Shown piece by piece: positions 24,938-33,889 of a DNA stretch of 64,000 nucleotides; positions within the stretch are counted from its first letter, which is position 1, and every line of letters starts with the position of its first letter. The stretch covers positions 1-64,000 of the forward strand of contig JACAEX010000043.1 of NCBI GenBank assembly GCA_013388635.1, read 5' to 3'. Under the pieces are notes generated by a model. That model saw nothing but the letters and a program-made list of their open reading frames with translations. It did not search any database and was not told the DNA's origin. This stretch comes from Syntrophaceae bacterium. GTDB lineage: Bacteria; Desulfobacterota; BSN033; UBA1163. The position numbers and the translations under genes are program-made.

Positions 24938-26206
24938 ATGCATATCTCATTTCCGTATCATGGCATCAATCCCCTGGAGATTCCGGAAAAGAATCTGCTC
25001 GGGACCTTTTCTCCCTCCAGGGTCAAGACTGAGAAAACCGAAGACGAGATCATCGGAGAGGCCCTCTCACATCCCGTCGATTCTGATCCCCTGCCCAAAA
25101 TGCTCAAGGGTTCCAGGAATGTCCTGATCCTGGTCGATGACTATACCCGCACCACACCCGCCCAGAAGATCCTTCCCCGATTGATGAAGGAACTGGAGCG
25201 AGCCGGGATCAAACCGGATGGAATCAAAATCCTGATCGCTCTCGGGACCCACAGGCCAATGACCCAGGAGGAGATGGTCAAGAAGCTCGGCAAGGAGATC
25301 GTCGAGAAATATACCATTCTCAATCACAACTGGTGGGACTCTTCTCAGCTCTCCTATCTGGGAGAGACCGAAGGCAAAACGCCAATCTTCGTCAACCGAT
25401 TGGCTGGAGAGGCCGATTTCATCATCGGGATCGGTCAGATCGTCCCCCATCGGGTCTCCGGGTTCAGCGGAGGTGGCAATATCGTCCAACCCGGAATCTG
25501 CGGCGAAGAAACCACGGGAAAGACCCACTGGCTCGCCGCTCAATTTACGGGTCGGGAGATCCTTGGAAAGATTGAGAATCCGGTCAAGAGGGAGATCGAA
25601 AGGGTCGCTCAAAAGGCAGGGTTGAAATGGATCATCAATACCATCCAGGACGGTGCCGACAGGGTGGTGGAGGCGGTGGCAGGAGACCCGATCCAGGCCT
25701 ATCGAAAGGGTGCGCTTCGATCTCAACAGGTTTATCAATCCCTTCTTCCCGAGGAGGCTGACATTGTGATCGCGGATTCCCATCCCTACGATTCGGAACT
25801 CTGGCTGGCATCCAAAGGGATCTATGCATCCGAACTCGCAGTCAGACAGGGAGGGGTGGTGATCCTGGTCTCCCCTTGCCCGGAGGGAGTCTCTCCAAGC
25901 CATCCTGAGATTCTTGAGTTCGGGTATCAGAGATTTGAAGACGCTGACCGGTTGGTGCAGAAAGGAGTCCTTAAGAAGCTTACCGCCGCAGCCCATCTTG
26001 TCCACGTGGGAAGGGTGATCAAGGAGAGGGCGAAGGGGATCATGGTTTCTCAGGGGATATCGAAAGATGAAACAGAAAGGCTGGGCTTTATCCATGCCCG
26101 TGATCCCCAGGAGGCATTGGAAATCGCCTTTTCCCTGCTGGGCCGTAATGCGAAAGTTGCCGTTCTTCAAAGGGGTGGGGAGATCCTGCCGGTGATCAAA
26201 GAATAG
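24938..26206 (+). CDS. LarA-type nickel-pincer racemase/epimerase homologue (DUF2088)
   Basis: A 422-residue cytoplasmic protein of the lactate racemase family, whose members racemise or epimerise 2-hydroxyacids with a nickel-pincer nucleotide. Residues equivalent to Lactobacillus plantarum LarA align at almost constant offset: D68 and R71 (DDYTR), H105 (GTHRPMT), H171 (PHRVSGFSGG) and H197 (GKTHW). The position of the cofactor-tethering lysine K184 is N181 (GGGNIVQPG). The maturation genes larB, larC and larE are not in the window. ATG 24938 follows a GAGGTG site; an ATG six codons upstream is also possible. It sits with a zinc dehydrogenase and a hydroxyacid dehydrogenase, which suits sugar-acid epimerisation. 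Confidence 0.85.
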   Translation: MHISFPYHGINPLEIPEKNLLGTFSPSRVKTEKTEDEIIGEALSHPVDSDPLPKMLKGSRNVLILVDDYTRTTPAQKILPRLMKELERAGIKPDGIKILIALGTHRPMTQEEMVKKLGKEIVEKYTILNHNWWDSSQLSYLGETEGKTPIFVNRLAGEADFIIGIGQIVPHRVSGFSGGGNIVQPGICGEETTGKTHWLAAQFTGREILGKIENPVKREIERVAQKAGLKWIINTIQDGADRVVEAVAGDPIQAYRKGALRSQQVYQSLLPEEADIVIADSHPYDSELWLASKGIYASELAVRQGGVVILVSPCPEGVSPSHPEILEFGYQRFEDADRLVQKGVLKKLTAAAHLVHVGRVIKERAKGIMVSQGISKDETERLGFIHARDPQEALEIAFSLLGRNAKVAVLQRGGEILPVIKE

Positions 26207-26233
26207 GATGATCTTCATTGAAAGGAGACACAC

Positions 26234-27268
26234 ATGAAAGCAGTGGTGAAGTACGGAAAAGGAAAAGGTCTGATGGAGATTCGAGATGTCCCTGAACCCA
26301 AGATCAAGGAGGACGAGGTCCTGATCGAAGTGAAGGCCGTTTCGGTCTGCGGAAGCGACCTCCATATCTATCATGACAGCCATCCCTACTGGCCTCCGGT
26401 CGTTCTGGGCCATGAATTCTCAGGAGTGATCAGAGAGGTGGGAAGGGAAGTCAAGGGCTGGAAGGTCGGTGACCGGGTCGTCAGCGAGACACGGACAGGC
26501 TCCTGTGGCGTCTGCTATATCTGTCAGAGCGGATATCCACAGGTCTGCGAACAGAAGAGACCCTATGGGATCGGGATCAACGGTGCCTACGCCAAGTATG
26601 TGGCTGGCCCTGCGCGTCTTCTCCATCGCCTGCCGGACAATGTCCCCTTTGAAGTCGGCGCCGTGATCGAACCCACAGCCATCTGTGTCACATCGATCCT
26701 CGAAAGAAGCAGGCTTCAGGCAGGAGAGTCGGTCCTGATCACTGGCCCGGGCCCGATCGGTTTGATCTCCCTTGCCGTTGCAAAGGCAGCGGGGGTAAGA
26801 TTTGTGGGGATCACCGGAACCAGCGCGGATGAAGGGATCAGATTCCAAAAGGCCAGAGAGCTGGGTGTGGATCTGATGATCATCGTCGATAAAGAGGACC
26901 CGGTTCAAAAGATCATGGAGATCACGAACGGCCTGGGCGTGGATATCCTGATCGAGACATCCGGAAGCGGGAGGGCGATCGCTCAGGCCTTTGAGATGGT
27001 CAGAAGACTGGGAAGGGTCTGCGCCATAGGAATCTCTGGCAAAGAGACAGTCCCCATCCCTTACGATCGCGGCATCTTCAAAGCCATCCGTTACGATTTC
27101 TGTTTCTCCAGCAGCTGGACCGCATGGGAGACGACGATCGGTCTCATCGCAAAAGGTCTGTTGCCGGTTGAAAAAATCATCACCCATAAGTTCCCAATCG
27201 AAAAATGGGAGGAGGCTTTTCATCTTCTGGAGAACCTTCAGGCGGCCAAGGTGATTTTGATTCCGTAG
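26234..27268 (+). CDS. zinc-dependent medium-chain alcohol/polyol dehydrogenase
   Basis: A 344-residue MDR enzyme. Catalytic zinc ligands C39 (VCGSDLH), H60 and E61 (GHEFSG) and four structural-zinc cysteines C91, C94, C97 and C105 are all present. The NAD motif is GPGPIGLISLAVA near 175. The sequence is most like sorbitol, threonine or galactitol dehydrogenases; it probably oxidises a secondary hydroxyl of a polyol or sugar acid. Start ATG after AAAGGAGACACAC. It is in one transcriptional direction with the LarA homologue (27-base gap) and the next hydroxyacid dehydrogenase (17-base gap). Confidence 0.87.
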   Translation: MKAVVKYGKGKGLMEIRDVPEPKIKEDEVLIEVKAVSVCGSDLHIYHDSHPYWPPVVLGHEFSGVIREVGREVKGWKVGDRVVSETRTGSCGVCYICQSGYPQVCEQKRPYGIGINGAYAKYVAGPARLLHRLPDNVPFEVGAVIEPTAICVTSILERSRLQAGESVLITGPGPIGLISLAVAKAAGVRFVGITGTSADEGIRFQKARELGVDLMIIVDKEDPVQKIMEITNGLGVDILIETSGSGRAIAQAFEMVRRLGRVCAIGISGKETVPIPYDRGIFKAIRYDFCFSSSWTAWETTIGLIAKGLLPVEKIITHKFPIEKWEEAFHLLENLQAAKVILIP

Positions 27269-27285
27269 ACAAAAAGGAGGATAAA

Positions 27286-28278
27286 ATGGGCCAATCCCGT
27301 TATCAGGTGGTCATCACCGATTGTGACCATGGTTATATCGAGGAGGAGAAGAAGGAGTTCGGTCGAATTGGTGCTGAATTGATTCTGGCACAGGTTCAGA
27401 AAGAGGACGATCTGATCCGGGCCTGTAAGGAGGCCGACGGTCTGATTAACCAGTATGCGCTTCTGACTCGAAGGGTCCTTGAAAATCTTCCGAAATGTAA
27501 AGTCATCTCTCGATACGGAGTGGGATTGGACCCTGTCGATCTCAAGGCGGCCACGGATCTAGGGATCATCGTTGCCAATGTGCCGGACTATTGCATGGAT
27601 GAGGTATCCAACCAGACCATTGCCATGCTGCTGGCCTTGATCAGGAAGGTGGCCTTCTTCGATCGGAAGGTGAAGTCTGGCCAGTGGGACTTCCGTCAGG
27701 GGAGACCCATGTATCGCCTCAAAGGAAGGACAATGGGCCTGGTCGGATCAGGCAGGATCGGACTGGAGGTGGCGAAAAAGATCGCTGCCTTTGGGGTTAA
27801 GGTCATTGCTTTTGACCCTTATCTTGCGAAGGCTCCAGAGGGCATTGAACTTACGGATCTCGATACGCTTTTAAAGGAATCGGACTTCATCTCCATCCAC
27901 TGCCCGCTGAACGATTCCACCCGGCATCTGATCGGAGAGAAGGCATTCCAAAAGATGGAGAAGAAACCTCTTATCCTCAATACCTCAAGGGGCCCGATCA
28001 TCGATGAAAAGGCTTTGATCCAGGCCTTAAATAAAGGCCTGGTCTCCGGTGCGGGCCTGGACGTGATGGAGAAAGAGCCTCCCGATCCCCGGAATCCTCT
28101 GCTCAAAATGGAAAACGTCATCCTCTCCCCTCATATCGGTTTCTATTCGGAGGAGTCGATCAGCGAGTTGAAGCGCAGAACCGCTGAAAATGTGTCAGCC
28201 GTTCTGCTGGGGAAAATGCCAAGGTCCGTGGCCAACCGTGAGGTCATCGGAAAAACCCGTGCCTCTATCTCCGGTTAA
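27286..28278 (+). CDS. D-isomer-specific 2-hydroxyacid dehydrogenase
   Basis: A 330-residue NAD-dependent enzyme. The GxGxxG motif lies at 154-159 (GSGRIG) with D177 (AFDPY) selecting NAD. Catalytic residues are R235 (NTSRGP), E264 (EKEPPD) and H283 (SPHIGFY). It resembles phosphoglycerate and hydroxypyruvate reductases that act without the C-terminal ACT domain. ATG 27286 follows AAAAAGGAGGATAAA; a longer upstream frame overlaps the preceding gene and is rejected. It closes the kinase-aldolase-LarA-dehydrogenase run. Confidence 0.88.
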   Translation: MGQSRYQVVITDCDHGYIEEEKKEFGRIGAELILAQVQKEDDLIRACKEADGLINQYALLTRRVLENLPKCKVISRYGVGLDPVDLKAATDLGIIVANVPDYCMDEVSNQTIAMLLALIRKVAFFDRKVKSGQWDFRQGRPMYRLKGRTMGLVGSGRIGLEVAKKIAAFGVKVIAFDPYLAKAPEGIELTDLDTLLKESDFISIHCPLNDSTRHLIGEKAFQKMEKKPLILNTSRGPIIDEKALIQALNKGLVSGAGLDVMEKEPPDPRNPLLKMENVILSPHIGFYSEESISELKRRTAENVSAVLLGKMPRSVANREVIGKTRASISG

Positions 28279-28442
28279 GCGTCTACATAGGAATCACGTC
28301 ATCGCCAAACCATAAAAATCAGAGGCCAGCAACTCCCCCTGTCCAAAATCTTTCCTCCAGGGTCTGCGATCATTAGATATTGATTTTATTTGAGAATGGT
28401 CTATATTTATTAATAGAAACTCCTTCATACCCGGGGGACGTT

Positions 28443-29726
28443 GTGAGCGGTGATCACGTAGATATATGGTCTGAGAAAGAGGTCATCGGTTACCTCAATC
28501 ACCTGATTCAAAAAGGGAGTGTGAAGAAATGCTCTCACCTTAAGCTCGAACTGGGGCACCTCAATGCCTATTACCCGCGATGTGTCGGCGGTCATGCAAG
28601 TCGTGAGGAGGCCCATAATGTTAAGACCTCTCCCGATGGGGATTCTGCCCCGAAATATTATGTCTGGCCAGTCTGTCCGCAGATCTGCCTCTTTTTTAAA
28701 GAGGCTACAGATTTCCCTTCGAGTTTATCAGCGAAAAAGGTAAAAGAACGAGTCGTTGAAGAACCTTTGATACCTCCTCCCAAGGAACCCCCGCCAACCC
28801 ACGAAAAGAAAACTTCGGTCATTCCTCAAAAGGAGGCTCCAGCCATCCCTGAAAAGGAACCCTTGGTCATTCCTGAGATCGTAGAGATCCCTATTGTCCA
28901 GCCGTCTGATGAAAAGGCAGTTCCGAAACCCGATACAGCCCTCAAGAAACTCGAGGAAACAATCCAGAGGATTGATCAGGCCATACCGAGGATAGAGACG
29001 AAGAAAGCAAAGAGGTCACCCAAGAAAAAAGGACCTCCGGTCTCAGCACCTGCGATAGAGTTTGTGAATGGTCAGTATGTGGACATATGGTCTGAGAAAG
29101 AGGTCATCGGTTACCTCAATCACCTGATTCAAAAAGGGAGTGTGAAGAAATGCTCTCACCTCAAGCTTGAACTGGGGCATCTGAATGCCTATTACCCCAG
29201 GTGCGCAGGCGGTCATGCAAGTCGGGAGGAGGCCCATAATGTTAAAACCTCTCCCGATGGGGATTCTGCCCCAAAGTATTATGTGTGGCCAGTCTGTCCG
29301 GAGATCTGCCTCTTCTTTAAAGAAACCAAAGACTTTCCATCGAGTCTGTTAACTGAGGAACCGGAAGAGCGAACCGTTGAGCAGGCATTCCCGATTCCTG
29401 AAAAGCCAACCACCGGCATTCCCAAAAAAAAGCCCTTGCCGATTCCTGAAAAGGAGCCTTTAGTCATTCCCGAATTGGTTGAGATTCCTGTTATCCAGAA
29501 GCGCGAGAAAGAGAAGATATTGGAACCGGAAAAGACCCTCAGGAAGGATAAGGAAATAACCGAGAAGGTTGATCTGTATGTAAAGATCGATCTTTATCTA
29601 CCAGAGATGCAGATGAATAAGCTGAAGAAGTTATCGGCGAAGACAGGACTTTCGGTCTTAGAGCATATTCAGCAAGCGGTTGACGACTACCTATCTAAAC
29701 GTGAGGGGTCAGGTCTTGAAATATAA
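28443..29726 (+). CDS. unrecognised protein with duplicated Cys/His-rich domain and ribbon-helix-helix-like tail
   Basis: About 427 residues; I do not recognise the family. Two copies of a domain of about 90 residues begin VDIWSEKEVIGYLNHLIQKG and share SHLKLELGHLNAYYPRC, GGHASREEAHN and YYVWPVCP..CLFF. Each has four conserved cysteines and several histidines, a plausible metal site. Each copy is followed by a proline-rich linker containing IPEKEPLVIPE. The last 50 residues (KIDLYLPEMQMNKLKKLSAK, then an amphipathic helix to DDYL) look like a ribbon-helix-helix DNA-binding domain. The two domains are nearly identical in DNA, offset by 621 bases. The start is uncertain: GTG 28443 after GGGGGA, or a TTG at 28380. 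Confidence 0.6.
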   Translation: MSGDHVDIWSEKEVIGYLNHLIQKGSVKKCSHLKLELGHLNAYYPRCVGGHASREEAHNVKTSPDGDSAPKYYVWPVCPQICLFFKEATDFPSSLSAKKVKERVVEEPLIPPPKEPPPTHEKKTSVIPQKEAPAIPEKEPLVIPEIVEIPIVQPSDEKAVPKPDTALKKLEETIQRIDQAIPRIETKKAKRSPKKKGPPVSAPAIEFVNGQYVDIWSEKEVIGYLNHLIQKGSVKKCSHLKLELGHLNAYYPRCAGGHASREEAHNVKTSPDGDSAPKYYVWPVCPEICLFFKETKDFPSSLLTEEPEERTVEQAFPIPEKPTTGIPKKKPLPIPEKEPLVIPELVEIPVIQKREKEKILEPEKTLRKDKEITEKVDLYVKIDLYLPEMQMNKLKKLSAKTGLSVLEHIQQAVDDYLSKREGSGLEI

Positions 29727-29766
29727 ATTATCACCCGTTTATCCCTCTTCAATCTCTCTTTGGCAA

Positions 29767-31032
29767 TCACGGCTGGACTTGACCGAGAAGATCGATCAGG
29801 TGGATCACCTTTGTCTTGGTCCTCCTATGATGGATGCCATCCTGGAGTTGAATCATACAGCCCATGCAGCTCGTCGCCACATAATCGGCATCCGTGGCCT
29901 CAATGTCGTCGAGCTTGTGCCTCAGGATCTTCTTAGAAAGGTCATAGTAGATAAAATTGAAGCTTCCCGCCATACCGCAGCAGCGATCGGGTCGCTTCAT
30001 CTCGAAAAATTCGATCCCCGGCAGGGATCTTAGGATCTGCCGCGGTTCCTGATAGATCTTCATCTCCCTTCTGAGATGACAGGGGTCGTGATAGGTGACG
30101 CGTAGCTTCTTCTCCTGATCGAACGCAGGACTGCTTTGACGGGAAAAGTTACCCAGTTCCAGGAAGAAGCTCGAAGGCTCTACGATTTTTTGACTGAAGG
30201 TCTTGACCTCCTCATCCTCCGGAAAAAGTTTCGGATAACCCTCCTTCAGAAAATAGAAGCAGGAACCACAGGGAACGATGATCTGATCGACACCCGTGTG
30301 GCTGAAGGCCTTGATATTCTTCTCTTTTAGGAAGCGCACGGTCTCGAGGTCTCCTGACCCATAAGCAGGAAGTCCGCAACAGGTCTGGTTCTTTGGGAGA
30401 ATAACAACAAAGCGATTTTGAGTGAGCAACCTCAGGGTCGTTTCACCTATCGAAGGAAAGAGGTAGTTCATACTGCATCCAGAAAAGAGCCCGATCCTTC
30501 TCCCCTCTTCTTTCCCTTCAACCTCTTCTGAGAAACGGTCGAGAAAGAACGGAGTGGCGATCGAAGGGATCAGCCTTTCTTTATTCAGATAGGGAAGGGA
30601 GAAACGGAGATGGAGGCCGCTCTCCTCTGGAACCTTTTTGAATAGGAGCCCCTGTAAGAGAGAGCCCGTTTTCAATAACATCGGAAGGAGACGGACAGAG
30701 TTGAGGATCTGCCGAAAGATCAACCGCTTCGGAAACGAAAGCCCCCTTTTCGCTACCATCAGGCCTCGAACCGCTAAGATCAACTCGTGGGCCCTGACAC
30801 CATTGGGACAGTTTTCCGTGCACGCCCCGCATCCCAGGCACTGCAGGAAATAGGTGGAGAGCCTGTCAGAATATCCGACCTCCTCTGAAAGCAGGCCCCT
30901 GATCAGACTGACCTTGCCTCTCGCAACTGCAGCCTCTTTCTGGATCTCAGCGAAGACCGGACAGACGCTTTGACAGATTCCACACCGGACACATTTCTCG
31001 GCTATCTCTTTCAGGGGAGCGAGAGCGATCAT
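29767..31032 (-). CDS. glcF: GlcF-like iron-sulfur subunit of a glycolate/lactate-type oxidase
   Basis: A 421-residue electron-transfer subunit. Two ferredoxin-type motifs are present: C14-C17-C20-C24 (CVRCGICQSVCP) and C65-C68-C71-C75 (CLGCGACTENCP). Two cysteine-rich CCG domains follow, with QTCCGLPAYG near 215 and DPCHLRRE...RCCGMAG near 320-360. Such proteins take electrons from the FAD subunit GlcD and pass them to quinone or other acceptors. Its ATG overlaps the stop of the GlcD-like gene (ATGA), so they are translationally coupled. It is convergent with the duplicated-domain gene. Confidence 0.9.
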   Translation of the reverse strand: MIALAPLKEIAEKCVRCGICQSVCPVFAEIQKEAAVARGKVSLIRGLLSEEVGYSDRLSTYFLQCLGCGACTENCPNGVRAHELILAVRGLMVAKRGLSFPKRLIFRQILNSVRLLPMLLKTGSLLQGLLFKKVPEESGLHLRFSLPYLNKERLIPSIATPFFLDRFSEEVEGKEEGRRIGLFSGCSMNYLFPSIGETTLRLLTQNRFVVILPKNQTCCGLPAYGSGDLETVRFLKEKNIKAFSHTGVDQIIVPCGSCFYFLKEGYPKLFPEDEEVKTFSQKIVEPSSFFLELGNFSRQSSPAFDQEKKLRVTYHDPCHLRREMKIYQEPRQILRSLPGIEFFEMKRPDRCCGMAGSFNFIYYDLSKKILRHKLDDIEATDADYVATSCMGCMIQLQDGIHHRRTKTKVIHLIDLLGQVQP

Positions 31033-32444
31033 TTCCCAAAGATCTTTCCTGGATTGAGGATATTGTTCGGGTCTAAGGCCATCTTGATCTTCTTCATCAC
31101 CTCAATCGTCATCTGACTGAGTTCCAGATCGATATACGGCGCCTTGGTCAGTCCGACCCCGTGCTCTCCGGAGAGGGTCCCTCCCAATCGAAGGGTGAGT
31201 CTGAAAATCTCCTCGATCGCCTGCTCCGCCCTCCTCTTCTCGCCCTCATCCCTATCGTTGATCATGAGGCTCATATGAATGTTTCCATCGCCCGCATGGC
31301 CAAAATTGATGATCTTCAGCTTTCTTTCATCCGCAATCCTCTTCGCCTCCTGGATAAAATTGGCAATCTGATTCCTCGGAACGGTGATATCCTCTGCCAT
31401 CTTCGTTGGATTGAGACGGTAGCTGGCTGGAGAAATCGCCTTTCTCGCTCTCCAGAGGGCATCGGTCTGCTTCTCATCCTCAGCGATCTCAAAACGATAC
31501 CGATTCAGCTCTGAGGTGATCCGATCGATCCGCTCGACATACTTCGGCAGAACCTCACGGTCGCCATCCACCTCGATGAGCAGAAGGGCCCCTGCATCCC
31601 TGGGGAGGCCAATATGGAGATAATCCTCAACGCACTGGATGGAGGCATTGTCCATAAATTCAAGGGTCGATGGGACGATCTTTGAACTGATGATCTTTGA
31701 AACTGCGGTCGCTGCATCCTCGACCTGACGAAAGAGAGCCATCATCGTCCTTCGGGCCTCGGGCAGCGGGATGAGCCTCAGGATGATCTTGGTGATCACG
31801 CCCAGGGTTCCTTCAGAACCGACAAAGAGCTTGGTCAGATCGTAGCCGACCACCCCCTTCGCCGTCTTAACTCCGGTCTGGATCACCTCTCCTGTGGGTA
31901 GAACCACCTCAAGGCCAAGCACATAATCTTTGGTCACGCCGTATTTCACAGCACGCGGGCCTCCAGCGCATTCGGCCACATTTCCGCCCAGGGTGCAGTA
32001 AAGCGTGCTCGCCGGATCCGGCGGATAGAAAAGGCCCAGCTTCTCAACCTCTTTTTGAAAATCTCCGGTGACGACCCCCGGCTCAACCGTGGCGACCAGG
32101 TTCTCTCGGTCGATCTCCAAGATCCGGTTGAACCGGGTCATCACCAGCACGACCCCTCCCCGGACAGGAATCGAGCCGCCTGAAAATCCTGTGCCCATTC
32201 CTCTTGGAACAACAGGAAATCGACGTTCGTTGGCCAGCCTGAGGATTTCTGAAATCTCGCTGACCGCTTTTGGAAAGACGACTAAATCGGGAAGGGATTC
32301 CAGGTTCGTGGCATCATAGCCATAACAGATCAGGTCCTCTTTTGCGGAGAGGATACTCTCTTTCCCGACGATATTCTCGATCTGCCTGATGAGGGTCCTG
32401 CTGGGCGTCCCATATCTTTTTCCATCAAGCCTTTCTTCAGTCAC
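31029..32444 (-). CDS. glcD: GlcD-like FAD-binding 2-hydroxyacid oxidase/dehydrogenase
   Basis: A 471-residue flavoprotein of the PCMH/VAO family. The FAD-binding half contains PRGMGTGFSGGSIPVRGGVVL near 80-100 and LYCTLGGNVAECAGGPRAVKYG near 145. The C-terminal FAD-oxidase domain ends with GTLSGEHGVGLTKAPYI and LDPNNILNPGKIFG, both diagnostic. It oxidises a 2-hydroxyacid such as glycolate or D-lactate. No GlcE gene is present, which is usual for two-subunit bacterial versions. The start is a GTG preceded by GGAGGGAA. It would feed electrons into the neighbouring GlcF-like subunit. Confidence 0.9.
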   Translation of the reverse strand: MTEERLDGKRYGTPSRTLIRQIENIVGKESILSAKEDLICYGYDATNLESLPDLVVFPKAVSEISEILRLANERRFPVVPRGMGTGFSGGSIPVRGGVVLVMTRFNRILEIDRENLVATVEPGVVTGDFQKEVEKLGLFYPPDPASTLYCTLGGNVAECAGGPRAVKYGVTKDYVLGLEVVLPTGEVIQTGVKTAKGVVGYDLTKLFVGSEGTLGVITKIILRLIPLPEARRTMMALFRQVEDAATAVSKIISSKIVPSTLEFMDNASIQCVEDYLHIGLPRDAGALLLIEVDGDREVLPKYVERIDRITSELNRYRFEIAEDEKQTDALWRARKAISPASYRLNPTKMAEDITVPRNQIANFIQEAKRIADERKLKIINFGHAGDGNIHMSLMINDRDEGEKRRAEQAIEEIFRLTLRLGGTLSGEHGVGLTKAPYIDLELSQMTIEVMKKIKMALDPNNILNPGKIFGK

Positions 32445-32555
32445 AGCAATCTTCCCTCCGTCACTCCCGCCTTATAAAGCTAATTCTAACCCATACCCCA
32501 GGCTGCTCGATAGCTCGATAGAAGGATGTAACATGGGTGAGCCGGTGAGCATTGG

Positions 32556-32700
32556 ATTGAAAATCCGAAATTCGAAATCCGAAACAATGTTCAAAATTCA
32601 AATCCCAAATGGCCAAAACCTGTTCTTTCGGGTGGGATGTTTCGAATTTGGAACCTTTGAAATTCGAATGTGTTTCGAATTCGTTGCTTCGTTATTCGAG
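32556..32700. repeat. AAATTCGAAATCCGAAA-type intergenic repeat
   Basis: The 257-base spacer between the GlcD-like and M29-like genes is dominated by degenerate units such as AAATCCGAAATTCGAAATCC and TTCGAATTTGGAACC in both orientations. No coding frame is convincing. Comparable low-complexity spacers recur in the window. Confidence 0.55.
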
Positions 32701-32701
32701 T

Positions 32702-33718
32702 CTAAATCTTTAGCACACCGTTATCCAGGACCACCTTCCCGTCAAAATAGACAGTCGCATCCTTGTACATCGCATCGATATGGTTCGGCGCCAGAATCTT
32801 CCCTCCGATGGCGAAGTTGCTTCCAATCCCTGCATGGCAGTTTCCCAGGCGGCCCAGATCCTCTAAGTTGGTCGCTGCGAGGCGGGCCTTGGGGTTGAGA
32901 CCGATCCCGAATTCAGCATAATTATAAGCCTTCTCGTCATTCAGGACCTCGAGAATCTGCCGGAGCTTGTTAGCGGCCATGCCTCCCTGTATATCGACCA
33001 CCTTGCCCTGTTTAACGATGAGCGTTACAGGATCGTAGAGCGTCACACCGACACTCATAATGCTCACATCGCTGATAATCTTTCCCTCCGCACTCCCTTC
33101 GACCGGAGAGATGTTGATCTCGCTGTCCGGGAATGCCGCAAACTGCCCCGGTTTCTTAAACAGACCGGTCTCATACTGAACCGGCCTGCCCTTCACATAT
33201 CCCCGGATGTCTGTACCGAGCGGCGTTGTGATCCGGACCTCGCTCGACTGGGCGAGGGCTGCACCTAAGAGACGCCCCATCCTGTCGCACGCTTCGTAGT
33301 CGGCCTCGATCGCTCCAACGCAGAGGGCGTCCTCTGTCACCTCACACATCGTGCTTCCCCGTTTTCCTGCCTTGATCGCCTCCACCCTTGCCTTCGTATG
33401 GGTCTGGGACCAGGTGCTCGGCTGGAGAAAGACATCCGCCTCCCTGAACGCCGCCACCACTGGCTCTGGAAGCTGTGCTCCGTGAACCCCAACCGGCGGG
33501 ATCATCATGATGATGGGTGTGGCGCCGACCGCATAGGCTGCCGCTGCCAGTGCCTCTGCAATCCTGAGCTTGTTGGTGTCGGTGGAGATCAAGACGGTCT
33601 CACCCTCCTTCACATCTCCGCATTTCATGCATTTCATCGCCCCTTTCATCATCTGAATAGGGCTCGAAGCCCCGGGCGTATAATGCCAGTATGAAATTGG
33701 CCATTCTCTCGTGCTCAT
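32702..33718 (-). CDS. M29-like metalloprotein (aminopeptidase T / NicX-type)
   Basis: A 338-residue protein resembling thermophilic M29 aminopeptidases and the homologous 2,5-dihydroxypyridine dioxygenase NicX. The N-terminal part has a cysteine pair CMKCGDVKEGETVLI near 30. Putative metal ligands are glutamates in SPVEGSAEG and YAEFGIGLNP, and histidine/aspartate in NCHAGIG and NHIDAM; the HxD pair matches both families. Whether it cleaves peptides or ring amides cannot be decided. The start ATG follows GAAAGGAGGTCGCT. It is flanked on both sides by spacers of 170-260 bases, so it may be a single-gene unit. Confidence 0.75.
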   Translation of the reverse strand: MSTREWPISYWHYTPGASSPIQMMKGAMKCMKCGDVKEGETVLISTDTNKLRIAEALAAAAYAVGATPIIMMIPPVGVHGAQLPEPVVAAFREADVFLQPSTWSQTHTKARVEAIKAGKRGSTMCEVTEDALCVGAIEADYEACDRMGRLLGAALAQSSEVRITTPLGTDIRGYVKGRPVQYETGLFKKPGQFAAFPDSEINISPVEGSAEGKIISDVSIMSVGVTLYDPVTLIVKQGKVVDIQGGMAANKLRQILEVLNDEKAYNYAEFGIGLNPKARLAATNLEDLGRLGNCHAGIGSNFAIGGKILAPNHIDAMYKDATVYFDGKVVLDNGVLKI

Positions 33719-33889
33719 GGAGCGACCTCCTTTCTATTTCGTAAGGTTAGGGCCAAGGTTAGGAAGCCGGTTTGGTCAAAGGGCAAAGGTGATGGCTAAT
33801 AACTTAGGACCCATTGCCGTAACCCATAGACGAAACTGGCATCATTACCCTGACCTTAGCCCAGAGACTTTATTTTCTAAGCGATTGAA

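Noticed and set aside
25067-26413. A 448-codon minus-strand open frame antisense to the LarA-like gene
   Set aside because: It mirrors the codon structure of the plus-strand gene, has no recognisable motif, and its residues are those expected from the complement of GAT/ATC-rich codons. The plus-strand gene has family motifs and a ribosome site.
26420-27223. A 267-codon minus-strand frame opposite the zinc dehydrogenase
   Set aside because: Shadow of a gene with complete zinc-ligand and Rossmann motifs; no ribosome site or family pattern.
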